From: Ilumatobacteraceae bacterium
Lineage (GTDB): Bacteria; Actinomycetota; Acidimicrobiia; Acidimicrobiales; Ilumatobacteraceae
Direction: 5' to 3'
Assembly (NCBI GenBank): GCA_025464045.1
Contig: JAODBQ010000585.1
Location: 1-10,126 of the forward strand
DNA length: 10,126 nucleotides
A program made the translations under genes and the position numbers. The number at the start of each line of letters is the position of its first letter. Positions within the stretch are counted from its first letter, which is position 1. Below the pieces are notes generated by a model. The model did not search any database and was not told the origin of the DNA. It saw only the letters and a program-made list of their open reading frames with translations. Of this stretch, positions 1 to 6,814 are shown in pieces.

Positions 1-118
1 ACGACCCGTACACCTTACAACACCTGTGGCACCCGACCGACCGTAATGGCCGAGCGCCCGCCCCCCGCAGATCAGCGCGCACCTCCAGCCCCAGCCTGCC
101 CGAACGCCCACCGAGAGG

Positions 119-170
119 GCGCGATTCCTGCGCCATCGCGCAGGATCCGCGCCCACTCGGCTTTGCCGAG
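119..170. repeat. Two adjacent hairpins upstream of the first CoA-transferase gene
   Basis: The first inverted repeat pairs 119-132 with 139-152 (12 of 14 positions, 6-base loop). The second pairs CTCGGC at 156-161 with GCCGAG at 165-170 around a TTT loop, without mismatch. No run of T follows on the plus strand, so a classic intrinsic terminator is not evident. They could form a structured leader if transcription begins further left, act as a terminator for an upstream unit, or bind a regulator as DNA. I do not recognise a known riboswitch class. Confidence 0.45.
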
Positions 171-216
171 GGACGGGGGCGGGAGCTCCGCATGGGTCGG
201 CGGTTGTCGGCGGTGC

Positions 217-224
217 TTTACTTC
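217..224 (+). promoter_or_regulatory. Possible degenerate -10 box for a leaderless start
   Basis: TTTACT/TACTTC lies five to seven bases before the ATG at 230, and no Shine-Dalgarno-like purine run precedes that ATG. The spacing fits a leaderless transcript as seen for other genes in this window, but neither hexamer matches TANNNT fully and no -35 box is visible. Weak call. Confidence 0.25.
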
Positions 225-229
225 GCGCC

Positions 230-2560
230 ATGACGGCGTCGGCGCTCGAAGGTGTGCTCGTTCTCGATCTCTCCGCCGCGGTGTCGGGGGCGCTCGCGGG
301 GAAGTTGCTCGCCGATCTCGGCGCGCAGGTCGTCCTGATCGAGCCGCCTTCGGGCAGCGCGCTGCGCGAGCACGGTCTGTTCGACTACCTCTCCGGCGGC
401 AAGCAGTCCGTCGTGCCCGCCGACGATGCCGACTTCGCGGCGTGGCGCGACGCGGCGGACGTCGTGCTCACCGACGGCTCCTCGCCGTGGCACGCGGCGG
501 CCCTCGACGGTCGCGCCGACGGCACCGTGCTCGTCGACCTGTCCCCGTTCGGACGGTCGGGTCCGTACGCCGACTGGGCGAGCAGCGACCTCGTCACCTG
601 GGCGATGGGCGGCTACCTGTACTTCACCGGCGCACCGGACCGTGAGCCGATCTGGCTACCCGGTCCGCAGGCCCAGCTCCACGCCGCTGCCCATGCTGCG
701 CTGGCCGCCCTCGTCGGTCTCCACGAGCGCGACCACAGCGGGCGGGGTCAGCGGGTAGAAGTGGCCGACCTCGACGCCGCGCTCACCGCGCACGCGTGGC
801 TGATCTCGTCGTGGGCGGCGTGCGGGATGCCCTTGCAGCGTCAGCCGAACGACCTCATCCGGGCCCTCGACGGCTGGATCTACGTCATGCGGATCGTCCC
901 CAAGGACGATCTGTTCGTGATGATCGAGCGGCCCGACCTCGAGGCCGAGAACCTGACGGTCGACCTGCCGACCTGGAACGCCAACATCCCGCGCATCTTC
1001 GCGGCCGTCGCCGAGTGGGCGAAGGACAAGACGGTCGCCGAGATCGTCGAGTTCGGTCAGCTGCTGCGCGTCGCGGTGACCCCCGTGCTCGACGGTGAAG
1101 GTGTGCTCGCCGACGAGCAGCTCGCCGCACGCGCGTGGTGGGAGCGCGAGGGCGACGTCGCCTTCCCCGGTCAGCCGTACAAGCTCTCGGCCACCCCGTC
1201 CTCCCGGCGGGGCCCGGCCCCGGCGATCGGCGCGCACTCGGGCAGCCGTCCGCCCGATGCCACACCGGGCACCGCATCGACACGCGCCGAGAGCTCGTCG
1301 ACGCCCGACGACGGCGATGCGGCGCACCTGCCGCTGGAGGGCGTGCGCATCATCGAGGTCACCACGAACTGGGCCGGCCCGGTCGCCGGCCGGTTCCTCG
1401 CCGACCTCGGCGCCGACAGCGTGAAGGTCGAGTGGGCCACGCGGCCGGCGACACGCGCCCTGTTCTGGGTCGGTCCGACGCAGGACTTCCAGCGCCAGCC
1501 GCACCATCGCGCGATGTACTTCAACGAGATGAACCGCAACAAGCGCGGCGTCTGCATCGACATGAGCAAGCCGGACGGCCGGGCTGCGTTCCTCGAACTG
1601 GTGAAGACCGCGGACGTCGTCATCGAGAACAACAGCGCACGAGTCATGCCCAACTTCGGCCTCGGCTACGAGGACCTGCGCGCGGTCAACCCGTCGATCA
1701 TCATGGTGTCGATGTCGGGCTACGGCGGCGACGGCCCGCACCGCGACTGGGTCGCCTACGGCGCGAACATCGAGACCACCAGCTCATTGACGTCGATCAC
1801 CGGCTACCCCGACGGACAGCTCTCGCGCACGACGCTGTTCTACGCGGATCCGGTGTCGGGCAACTACGCCGCGATCGCGATCATGGCGGCGCTGCGGCAT
1901 CGGGCGCGCACCGGAGAGGGGCAGTGGGTGGACCTCTCGCTGAACGAGTGCGGCGTGACGTTCTGCGCCGAGGCCCTGATCGAGCTCCAGCGCACCGGCG
2001 AGCTGCGGCAGCCGAACGGCAACCGCGATCCGAAGGTGGCGCCGCAGGGCGTGTACGCGTGCATCGGCAACGACAACTGGGTCGCGATCACGGTGCGGTC
2101 CGGCGCGGAGTGGAGGCAGGTGGCCGAGCTGGTCGGGCGCCCGGATCTGGCCGAGGACGAGTCGCTCGGCGAGCTCGCGCAGCGGCACGCCCGCCACGAC
2201 GAGCTCGACGCGGCGATCTCCGCGTGGACGGCAGGCCTGGAGCAGTACGAGATCGCCCACGCCCTGCAGGCCCGTGGCGTGGCCGCCGGACCGGTCCTCG
2301 CCAACTGGCAGATCATGGCCGATCCGCACGTCCACCACCGCGGGATGTACGAGACGATCGTGCACCCCGTCGTCGGCGCGTACCCGACGACGACGTGGCC
2401 GTGGCGCTTCGAGCGGACACCGGCCAAGCTCCGGCGCCCCGCCCCACTGTTCGCCGAGCACAACCGCGAGATCCTCCACGAAGCCGGTCTCGACGACGAC
2501 CAGATCGCAGCGCTGTACGAGAGCGGGATGACCGCCGACGAGCCGACGCCCGCCGTCTGA
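230..2560 (+). CDS. Tandem-fused family III (CaiB/BaiF) CoA-transferase, inactive-looking unit plus active unit
   Basis: This 776-residue protein contains two complete family III CoA-transferase units; typical single members have about 380-420 residues. Unit 1 covers roughly residues 1-335, a Ser/Thr/Pro/Ala-rich linker about 336-366, and unit 2 residues 367-776. Each unit opens with the family's L-x-G-V-x-(V/I)-(L/I)-(D/E)-(L/V) strand and LADLGA segment. Unit 2 has FYADPVSG, with D540 at the position of the Asp that forms the acyl-enzyme anhydride (Asp169 in formyl-CoA transferase). Unit 1, aligned without gaps back from its GRGQ motif, has Q149 there and no Asp or Glu nearby, so it is probably not catalytic. 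The family moves CoA between carboxylic acids; substrates are unknown. The ATG at 230 sits just before the conserved first strand and has no ribosome binding site. The gene appears to be its own unit, 146 bases before the monooxygenase. Confidence 0.93.
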   Translation: MTASALEGVLVLDLSAAVSGALAGKLLADLGAQVVLIEPPSGSALREHGLFDYLSGGKQSVVPADDADFAAWRDAADVVLTDGSSPWHAAALDGRADGTVLVDLSPFGRSGPYADWASSDLVTWAMGGYLYFTGAPDREPIWLPGPQAQLHAAAHAALAALVGLHERDHSGRGQRVEVADLDAALTAHAWLISSWAACGMPLQRQPNDLIRALDGWIYVMRIVPKDDLFVMIERPDLEAENLTVDLPTWNANIPRIFAAVAEWAKDKTVAEIVEFGQLLRVAVTPVLDGEGVLADEQLAARAWWEREGDVAFPGQPYKLSATPSSRRGPAPAIGAHSGSRPPDATPGTASTRAESSSTPDDGDAAHLPLEGVRIIEVTTNWAGPVAGRFLADLGADSVKVEWATRPATRALFWVGPTQDFQRQPHHRAMYFNEMNRNKRGVCIDMSKPDGRAAFLELVKTADVVIENNSARVMPNFGLGYEDLRAVNPSIIMVSMSGYGGDGPHRDWVAYGANIETTSSLTSITGYPDGQLSRTTLFYADPVSGNYAAIAIMAALRHRARTGEGQWVDLSLNECGVTFCAEALIELQRTGELRQPNGNRDPKVAPQGVYACIGNDNWVAITVRSGAEWRQVAELVGRPDLAEDESLGELAQRHARHDELDAAISAWTAGLEQYEIAHALQARGVAAGPVLANWQIMADPHVHHRGMYETIVHPVVGAYPTTTWPWRFERTPAKLRRPAPLFAEHNREILHEAGLDDDQIAALYESGMTADEPTPAV

Positions 2561-2584
2561 GCCCACGGCGAGACGGCCCGACCG

Positions 2585-2626
2585 CAGCCGGACGGCTGGC
2601 GCTCAGCGTCGGCACAGCGGAGCGCC
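2585..2626 (+). terminator. Possible terminator hairpins after the fused CoA-transferase gene
   Basis: Two small stems follow the stop codon at 2558-2560. CAGCC at 2585-2589 pairs with GGCTG at 2594-2598 around a four-base loop. GGCGCTC at 2598-2604 pairs with GAGCGCC at 2620-2626 around a 15-base loop. They share a base, so only one forms fully at a time. There is no T-tract, so termination is inferred from position only. The second stem also lies right beside the putative -10 box of the next gene and could be an operator. Confidence 0.3.
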
Positions 2627-2638
2627 GCCTCGTACCAT
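2611..2638 (+). promoter_or_regulatory. Possible promoter of the monooxygenase gene
   Basis: TACCAT at 2633-2638 matches the actinobacterial TANNNT -10 pattern, with GGCACA at 2611-2616 as a poor -35 candidate 16 bases upstream. Transcription would start near 2645, giving a leader of about 60 bases. That leader contains an inverted repeat pairing CGTGGG (2663-2668) with CCCACG (2680-2685), just before the ribosome binding site. Confidence 0.3.
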
Positions 2639-2695
2639 GGGTGCACGGCCACGTTGGCGCGTCGTGGGGCTCAAGGGGTCCCACGGTCGGCGAAC

Positions 2696-2702
2696 AGGGG
2701 AA
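2696..2702 (+). promoter_or_regulatory. Ribosome binding site selecting the monooxygenase start
   Basis: AGGGGAA lies four bases before the ATG at 2707. The reading frame stays open far upstream because of high GC, so this purine run together with the match to the family N-terminus decides the start. Confidence 0.5.
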
Positions 2703-2706
2703 TCAC

Positions 2707-4338
2707 ATGGATCACGGATCGGACGCCAAGAACCCGGACTACGAGGCGATCATCATCGGCGCCGGGGTCTGCGGCATCTACCAGCTGCACCGGCTGCTGG
2801 ACCTCGGCGTCAGCACGACGGTGCTCGAGGCCGGCGCGGACCTCGGTGGGACGTGGTTCTGGAACCGCTACCCCGGCGCCCGCTTCGACTCGGAGAGCAT
2901 CACCTACGGCTACTCCTTCTCGAGGGAGCTGCTGCAGGAGTGGGACTGGAAGGAGCGGTTCTCCGGTCAGCCCGAGAACCTGCGCTACCTGAACGTCGTC
3001 GCGGAGAAGTTCGACCTGCGCAAGCACATGCAGTTCAACTGCAACGTCGAGTCCGCCCACTTCGACGACGACGCCACGCTGTGGCGGTTGCACCTGGAGG
3101 ACGGCCGCGACCTCACCTGCCGGTTCCTGATCCCGGCGATCGGGCTGCTCTCGGCGCCGACGCTGCCCCGCTACGAGGGGCTGGACAGCTTCGCCGGCCA
3201 GTCGTTCCACACCTACAACTGGCCACAGGAGCCCGTCGACTTCGCCGGCAAGCGCGTCGCCGTGATCGGCACCGGCGCGACGGGCGTGCAGGTGATCGGC
3301 GCGATCGCCGACCAGGTCGGTGATCTCACCGTCTTCCAGCGTCGGCCGAACTGGTGTGCACCGCTGCACAACGCGGAGATCTCCGCCGAGGAGATGGCCG
3401 AGATCAAGACCCGCTACGACGAGATCTTCGCCATCTGCGCGCGCACGCCGGGCGGGTTCATCCACGAGCCGGACCGCCGCCCGTTCTTCGAGGTGCCCCG
3501 CGAGGAGCGCGTGGCGATGTGGGAGAAGCTCTACGGCGAGCCCGGGTTCGGCATCTGGCTGGCCAACTTCCGCGACATCTTCATGGACGAGGAGGCGAAC
3601 GCCGAGTTCTCCGAGTTCATCGCCGACAAGATCCGGTCGCGGGTCGACGATCCGGCGCTGGCCGAGAAGCTGATCCCCAAGGACCACGGCTTCGGGGTGC
3701 AGCGGGTCCCGATGGAGACGCGCTACTACGAGGCCTACAACCGCGACAACGTCCACCTCGTCGACCTCCAGGAGACGCCGATCGAGCGGATCACCACGAA
3801 CGGGATCCGCACCACCGAGCGCGAGCACGAGTTCGACATCATCGTCTACGCCACCGGCTTCGACGCCATCACCGGGGCCTACGACCGCATCGACATCCGC
3901 GGCGTCGGCGGCCAGTCGCTGCGCGACAAGTGGGCCGACGGGCCGCGGACGTTCCTCGGGCTGCAGGTCTCGGGCTTCCCGAACATGATCATGCCGACCG
4001 GTCCGCAGAGCGGTTCGGCGTCGACGAACTTCCCGCGCGGCATCGAGATCGGCGTCGACTGGGCCACCGACCTGCTGCAGTACATGTGGGCGCACGACTA
4101 CGTCCGCGAGGAAGCGACGCCCGAGGCCGAGGCCGAGTGGGGCGCCCACGTGGCCAAGCTCTACGGGATCATGCTGATGCGCAAGGCGCAGGGCTGGTTC
4201 ACCGGCTACAACTCCAACGTGGAGGGTCACGAGCAGGGCACGATCCGCTACCTCGTCTACAACGGGGGCACGCCCAAGTTCCGCGCCCGCATCACCGAGG
4301 TTGCCGACACGGACTACGCGGGCATCGAGTTCGCGTAG
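2707..4338 (+). CDS. Type I Baeyer-Villiger monooxygenase, phenylacetone monooxygenase-like
   Basis: This 543-residue protein matches the length and overall sequence of phenylacetone monooxygenase (about 542). Such enzymes use FAD, NADPH and O2 to insert an oxygen next to a ketone, giving an ester or lactone. The FAD Rossmann motif is GAGVCG (18-23), followed by GGTWFWNRYPG (47-57). The Baeyer-Villiger fingerprint F-x-G-x-x-x-H-T-x-x-W-P is at 162-173, the NADPH Rossmann motif GTGATG at 188-193, and ATGFD at 382-386. FGVQR at 329-333 places R333 at the essential active-site Arg (Arg337 of the phenylacetone enzyme), so activity is expected. No signal peptide or membrane segment is visible, so it is cytosolic. 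It stands 146 bases after one CoA-transferase gene and 104 before another, implying that its ester product, once hydrolysed, supplies acids for CoA activation. Substrate range (aryl, cyclic, steroidal or linear ketone) cannot be told. Confidence 0.95.
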   Translation: MDHGSDAKNPDYEAIIIGAGVCGIYQLHRLLDLGVSTTVLEAGADLGGTWFWNRYPGARFDSESITYGYSFSRELLQEWDWKERFSGQPENLRYLNVVAEKFDLRKHMQFNCNVESAHFDDDATLWRLHLEDGRDLTCRFLIPAIGLLSAPTLPRYEGLDSFAGQSFHTYNWPQEPVDFAGKRVAVIGTGATGVQVIGAIADQVGDLTVFQRRPNWCAPLHNAEISAEEMAEIKTRYDEIFAICARTPGGFIHEPDRRPFFEVPREERVAMWEKLYGEPGFGIWLANFRDIFMDEEANAEFSEFIADKIRSRVDDPALAEKLIPKDHGFGVQRVPMETRYYEAYNRDNVHLVDLQETPIERITTNGIRTTEREHEFDIIVYATGFDAITGAYDRIDIRGVGGQSLRDKWADGPRTFLGLQVSGFPNMIMPTGPQSGSASTNFPRGIEIGVDWATDLLQYMWAHDYVREEATPEAEAEWGAHVAKLYGIMLMRKAQGWFTGYNSNVEGHEQGTIRYLVYNGGTPKFRARITEVADTDYAGIEFA

Positions 4339-4343
4339 CAGGA

Positions 4344-4355
4344 GCGCCCGGGCGC
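4344..4355. repeat. Perfect 12-base palindrome after the monooxygenase stop
   Basis: GCGCCCGGGCGC is its own reverse complement and starts five bases after the stop codon at 4336-4338. Part of it (CGGGCG, 4349-4354) can alternatively pair with CGCCCG at 4369-4374. It may assist termination or bind a dimeric protein, but in GC-rich DNA such a palindrome can arise by chance, and no T-tract follows. Confidence 0.35.
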
Positions 4356-4428
4356 CCGGCGGTGCACCCGCCCGACCGTCGGCGACGTGTCGGGCGTCGA
4401 CGACCGAAGATCGGCGGGAGGGGCCACG

Positions 4429-4434
4429 TAGGTT
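4429..4434 (+). promoter_or_regulatory. -10 box for a probably leaderless operon transcript
   Basis: TAGGTT matches TANNNT and ends eight bases before the ATG at 4443, so the transcript would begin at or next to the start codon. The nearest purine-rich stretch (GGGAGGGG, about 4416-4423) lies too far away to be a good ribosome binding site for that ATG. No clear -35 box is seen. This would drive the three-gene set 4443-8359. Confidence 0.5.
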
Positions 4435-4442
4435 GTCCGCCC

Positions 4443-5573
4443 ATGGGAGGGTCGCTCGCACTCGACGGCGTGACCGTGCTCGAGCTGACGACCGGGCTCC
4501 CCGGCGCGTACTGCGGTCGGCTGCTGGCGATGCTCGGCGCGGACGTGGTCAAGGTCGAGTCACCGCACCGGCCCGACGAGGCGCGCGCCGCGGCAACGGG
4601 CGCCGATCGCTTCCTCCACGCGCAGAAGCGCTCCGTCGTCGTCGACCTCGCCACGGCGAACGGCGAGCGGCTCGTCGAACGCCTCGCGTCCAACGTCGAT
4701 GTCGTCCTCGACGACGGCGCGCTCGGCGAAGCCCCGGACGTGCGGGTCCGCTACGACGCGCTGCTCGCGGCCGACCCGCGCCTGATCCTCGTCGCGTTCT
4801 CGCCGTACGGGCTCGACGGTCCACGCGCCGGTTGGCAGTCGACCGAGCTGACCGAGCTCGCCGCCGGTGGATGGCTCCCCCACGGCCCGCACGGGGGGCC
4901 GCCGGTGATGCCCGGGGCGCCGAGCGCACGCTGCGGCGCCGGTACGTTCGCGGCGCTCGGCGCGCTGTTGGCGATCGCTGCCCGGCGCACCTCCGGCGCT
5001 GGGCAGCTCGTCGAGGTGTGCCTCAACGAGGCGTTCGTGCACCTGCTCACTGCGCCGACCGTCTTCTTCACCTACACCGGCCTCGACATGCCGCGCATGG
5101 GCGACGGCTACCCGTTCGGCATCTACCCGTGCGCCGACGGCTCGCTCGGTGTGAGCGTCCTCACCCAAGGCCACTGGCAGGGCCTGTGCCGGCTGATGGG
5201 GCGGCCCGACCTGATCGACGACCCGCGGTACCGGACCGGCGTCGAACGGGCGAACCCGGAGGTGGCCGCGGAGCTCGACCGCATCGTCGCCGCGTGGGCC
5301 GCCGAGCAGTCGGCGCACAGCACGTTCCACGCCGCGCAGGCGATGCGCGTGGCGGTGACGATCGTCGCGTCGCCGACAGAGGTGCTCAGCTCGCCGCAGT
5401 ACGCAGCCCGCGGCTACTGGGTCGACGTGGACGACGACGAGCTGGGCATGCTGCGCCTGCCGTCGACGCCGTTCCAGCTCGCCTCCGGCGCGTTCGCCAC
5501 GTTCCGTCCTGCTCCTCGCGTCGGCGCGGACACGGACGCCGTGCTCGCGACGATCGTCGAGGCGAGCGCGTGA
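4443..5573 (+). CDS. Family III CoA-transferase-like subunit lacking the catalytic Asp
   Basis: This 376-residue CaiB/BaiF-fold protein begins with LDGVTVLELTTG and LLAMLGADVVKVE, the family's opening nucleotide-binding region, and contains SPYGLDGP and GAGQLVEV. Aligned without gaps back from GAGQ, the position of the nucleophilic Asp is R163, and no Asp or Glu occurs within about 14 residues on either side of it, so it is unlikely to form the covalent acyl intermediate. It resembles the inactive N-terminal half of the fusion at 230-2560: both share a K-x-S-V-V segment, S-P-(F/Y)-G-x-x-G-P-x-A-x-W, and R-V-A-V-T (302-306 here). Its stop overlaps the start of the next CoA-transferase gene (GTGA), which argues for equimolar synthesis and a heteromer. 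An independent role, for example CoA binding or regulation, remains possible. The ATG at 4443 fits the family N-terminus and the upstream -10 box. Confidence 0.9.
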   Translation: MGGSLALDGVTVLELTTGLPGAYCGRLLAMLGADVVKVESPHRPDEARAAATGADRFLHAQKRSVVVDLATANGERLVERLASNVDVVLDDGALGEAPDVRVRYDALLAADPRLILVAFSPYGLDGPRAGWQSTELTELAAGGWLPHGPHGGPPVMPGAPSARCGAGTFAALGALLAIAARRTSGAGQLVEVCLNEAFVHLLTAPTVFFTYTGLDMPRMGDGYPFGIYPCADGSLGVSVLTQGHWQGLCRLMGRPDLIDDPRYRTGVERANPEVAAELDRIVAAWAAEQSAHSTFHAAQAMRVAVTIVASPTEVLSSPQYAARGYWVDVDDDELGMLRLPSTPFQLASGAFATFRPAPRVGADTDAVLATIVEASA

Positions 5574-6811
5574 ACGCGTCAGCGCCGCTCGCCGGCCAGC
5601 GCGTCCTCGACCTGACGGCGTGGCAGGCCGGACCGCTGTCGACGATGATCCTCGGCGACTTCGGCGCCGAGGTGATCAAGATCGAGGCGCCGCAGCGGCT
5701 GGACGGTTGGCGCGGCGGTGCCGGGTTGACGGCCGACAAGATGTACGAGCGCAACCCGATCTGGAACGCGGTGAACCGCAGCAAGCTCGGGATCTCCCTC
5801 GACCTCGCGTCGGACGAGGGGCGGCGGCTCTTCCTCGGCCTGGTGGCCGACGCCGACGTCGTCGTCGAGAACTTCACGCCACGTGTGATGGACAAGCTCG
5901 GGCTCGGCTACGACGTGCTGCGCGCGGCGAACCCGCGGATCATCGTCGCCGCGCTTTCCGGCTTCGGCCAGACAGGGCCGTGGCGCGACTACTCCGCGTT
6001 CGCGTTCCCGACCGAGGAGGTCTCCGGGCTCGCGTACCTGACCGGCGCGCGCGGCGGCCCACCGACGTTGATCGGTGCCTCGGTGACCGACGCGATGGTG
6101 GCGGCGATGGGCGCGTTCGCCGTCGTCGCCGCGATCGAGCGGCGGGCGCGGTGCGGTGAGGGCGACTACATCGACCTCAGCCAGATCGAAACGCTCACCA
6201 CCTTCATCGCCGGCGAGCTGGTGCAGGCCACGCGCACGGGCGTCGACCCGGAACGGGTCGGCAACGACCGGCCCGGCTCGTGTCCGCACGGCCTCTACCG
6301 CTGCCTGCCCGACGGCGACCGCATCGCCATCGCGGTCCGTGACGACGACGAGTGGCACCGGCTCTGCGAGGTGATCGGCCGCACCGATCTCGCCGCCGAC
6401 AGGCGACTCGCGAGCGTGGCCGGCAGGGTGGTCGACCGCGACCGGGTCGACGCAGCCGTCGGCGCCTGGACGGCGAACGTCGACGCCACGGACGCGGTGG
6501 ACCGGCTGCAAGCGGCGCGCATCCCCGCGGCGCTTGCCGCGCGCTCGTCGCAGCTCGCGATGGACGAGCAGCTGTGGGCCCGCGAGTTCTACCGGATCAT
6601 CGACCGCGACGAGGTGGGCGCACATCCGTATCCCGGTCCGGTGGTCCGCCTCGCGGCGACGCCGGCGGTGATCGAGCGGCCCGCACCGCTGTACGGCCAG
6701 CACACCGATGAGGTCCTGCGCGACCTGCTCGGACTGGACGACGACGAGATCGCCGCGCTGCACGCCGCGGGCGTGACCTCGAACGAACCGCTTGCCCAGG
6801 ATTGGAGGTAG
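5570..6811 (+). CDS. Family III (CaiB/BaiF) CoA-transferase, catalytic subunit
   Basis: This is a full-length, 413-residue family member. It starts at a GTG that overlaps the preceding stop by four bases, followed at once by the conserved first strand (APLAGQRVLDLTAWQAGP). Further motifs are GDFGAEVIKIEAP, the VNRSKLGISLDL segment, VVENFTPRVMDKLGLGY and SGFGQTGPWRD. D174 in SVTDAM is at the position of the catalytic Asp. The late segment with GND and CPHGLY resembles the enzymes that activate aromatic or branched acids, such as benzylsuccinate CoA-transferase subunits; this likeness is from memory. It presumably transfers CoA from a donor such as succinyl-CoA to a carboxylic acid made in the pathway. 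The overlap with the Asp-less gene and the three-base gap to the carboxyltransferase gene indicate one operon with coupled translation. Racemase activity of the AMACR type is a less likely alternative because the racemase His motif is not evident. Confidence 0.93.
   Translation: MNASAPLAGQRVLDLTAWQAGPLSTMILGDFGAEVIKIEAPQRLDGWRGGAGLTADKMYERNPIWNAVNRSKLGISLDLASDEGRRLFLGLVADADVVVENFTPRVMDKLGLGYDVLRAANPRIIVAALSGFGQTGPWRDYSAFAFPTEEVSGLAYLTGARGGPPTLIGASVTDAMVAAMGAFAVVAAIERRARCGEGDYIDLSQIETLTTFIAGELVQATRTGVDPERVGNDRPGSCPHGLYRCLPDGDRIAIAVRDDDEWHRLCEVIGRTDLAADRRLASVAGRVVDRDRVDAAVGAWTANVDATDAVDRLQAARIPAALAARSSQLAMDEQLWAREFYRIIDRDEVGAHPYPGPVVRLAATPAVIERPAPLYGQHTDEVLRDLLGLDDDEIAALHAAGVTSNEPLAQDWR
6804..6809 (+). 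promoter_or_regulatory. Ribosome binding site overlapping the upstream stop codon
   Basis: GGAGGT overlaps the first base of the CoA-transferase TAG stop (6809-6811) and sits five bases before the ATG at 6815. Ribosomes ending on the first gene would be positioned to restart on the next, so translation is probably coupled. Confidence 0.75.
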
Positions 6812-6814
6812 CGG

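Larger units (their letters stand above)
1..229. other. Upstream region without a supported gene
   Basis: I see no convincing gene here. Two forward frames stay open into the first CDS, but their translations are Arg/Pro-rich low-complexity products of high GC, and no domain is recognisable. One of them (from base 3) stops at 231-233 and would overlap the next gene's ATG, but nothing else supports it. The stretch from 119 to 170 contains two adjacent inverted repeats, listed separately. On the minus strand a TAAGGT hexamer near bases 12-17 could be a -10 box for a divergent gene whose start would lie left of the window; this is only a guess. Confidence 0.5.

Noticed and set aside
3..233. Forward open frame at the left edge ending in an ATGA overlap with the first CDS
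   Set aside because: Apart from the overlap, nothing supports it: Arg/Pro/Ser-rich translation, two hairpins inside, and no codon-position pattern like that of the true genes.
230..2560. Possibility that the 776-residue fusion is two genes joined by a missed stop or frameshift error
   Set aside because: The frame is continuous, the linker has the composition of an interdomain linker, no start codon with a ribosome binding site is seen at the junction, and the second unit begins cleanly after the linker.
2671..4461. Minus-strand open frame of 596 codons opposite the monooxygenase
   Set aside because: The plus strand carries a complete Baeyer-Villiger monooxygenase with all motifs. The antisense product has no recognisable motif and unusual composition.
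4874..4903. GC-rich inverted repeat within the compact CoA-transferase-like gene
   Set aside because: It follows from codons of a Pro/His/Gly repeat (HGPHGGP) with G/C third positions and contains a wobble mismatch, so no separate function is needed.
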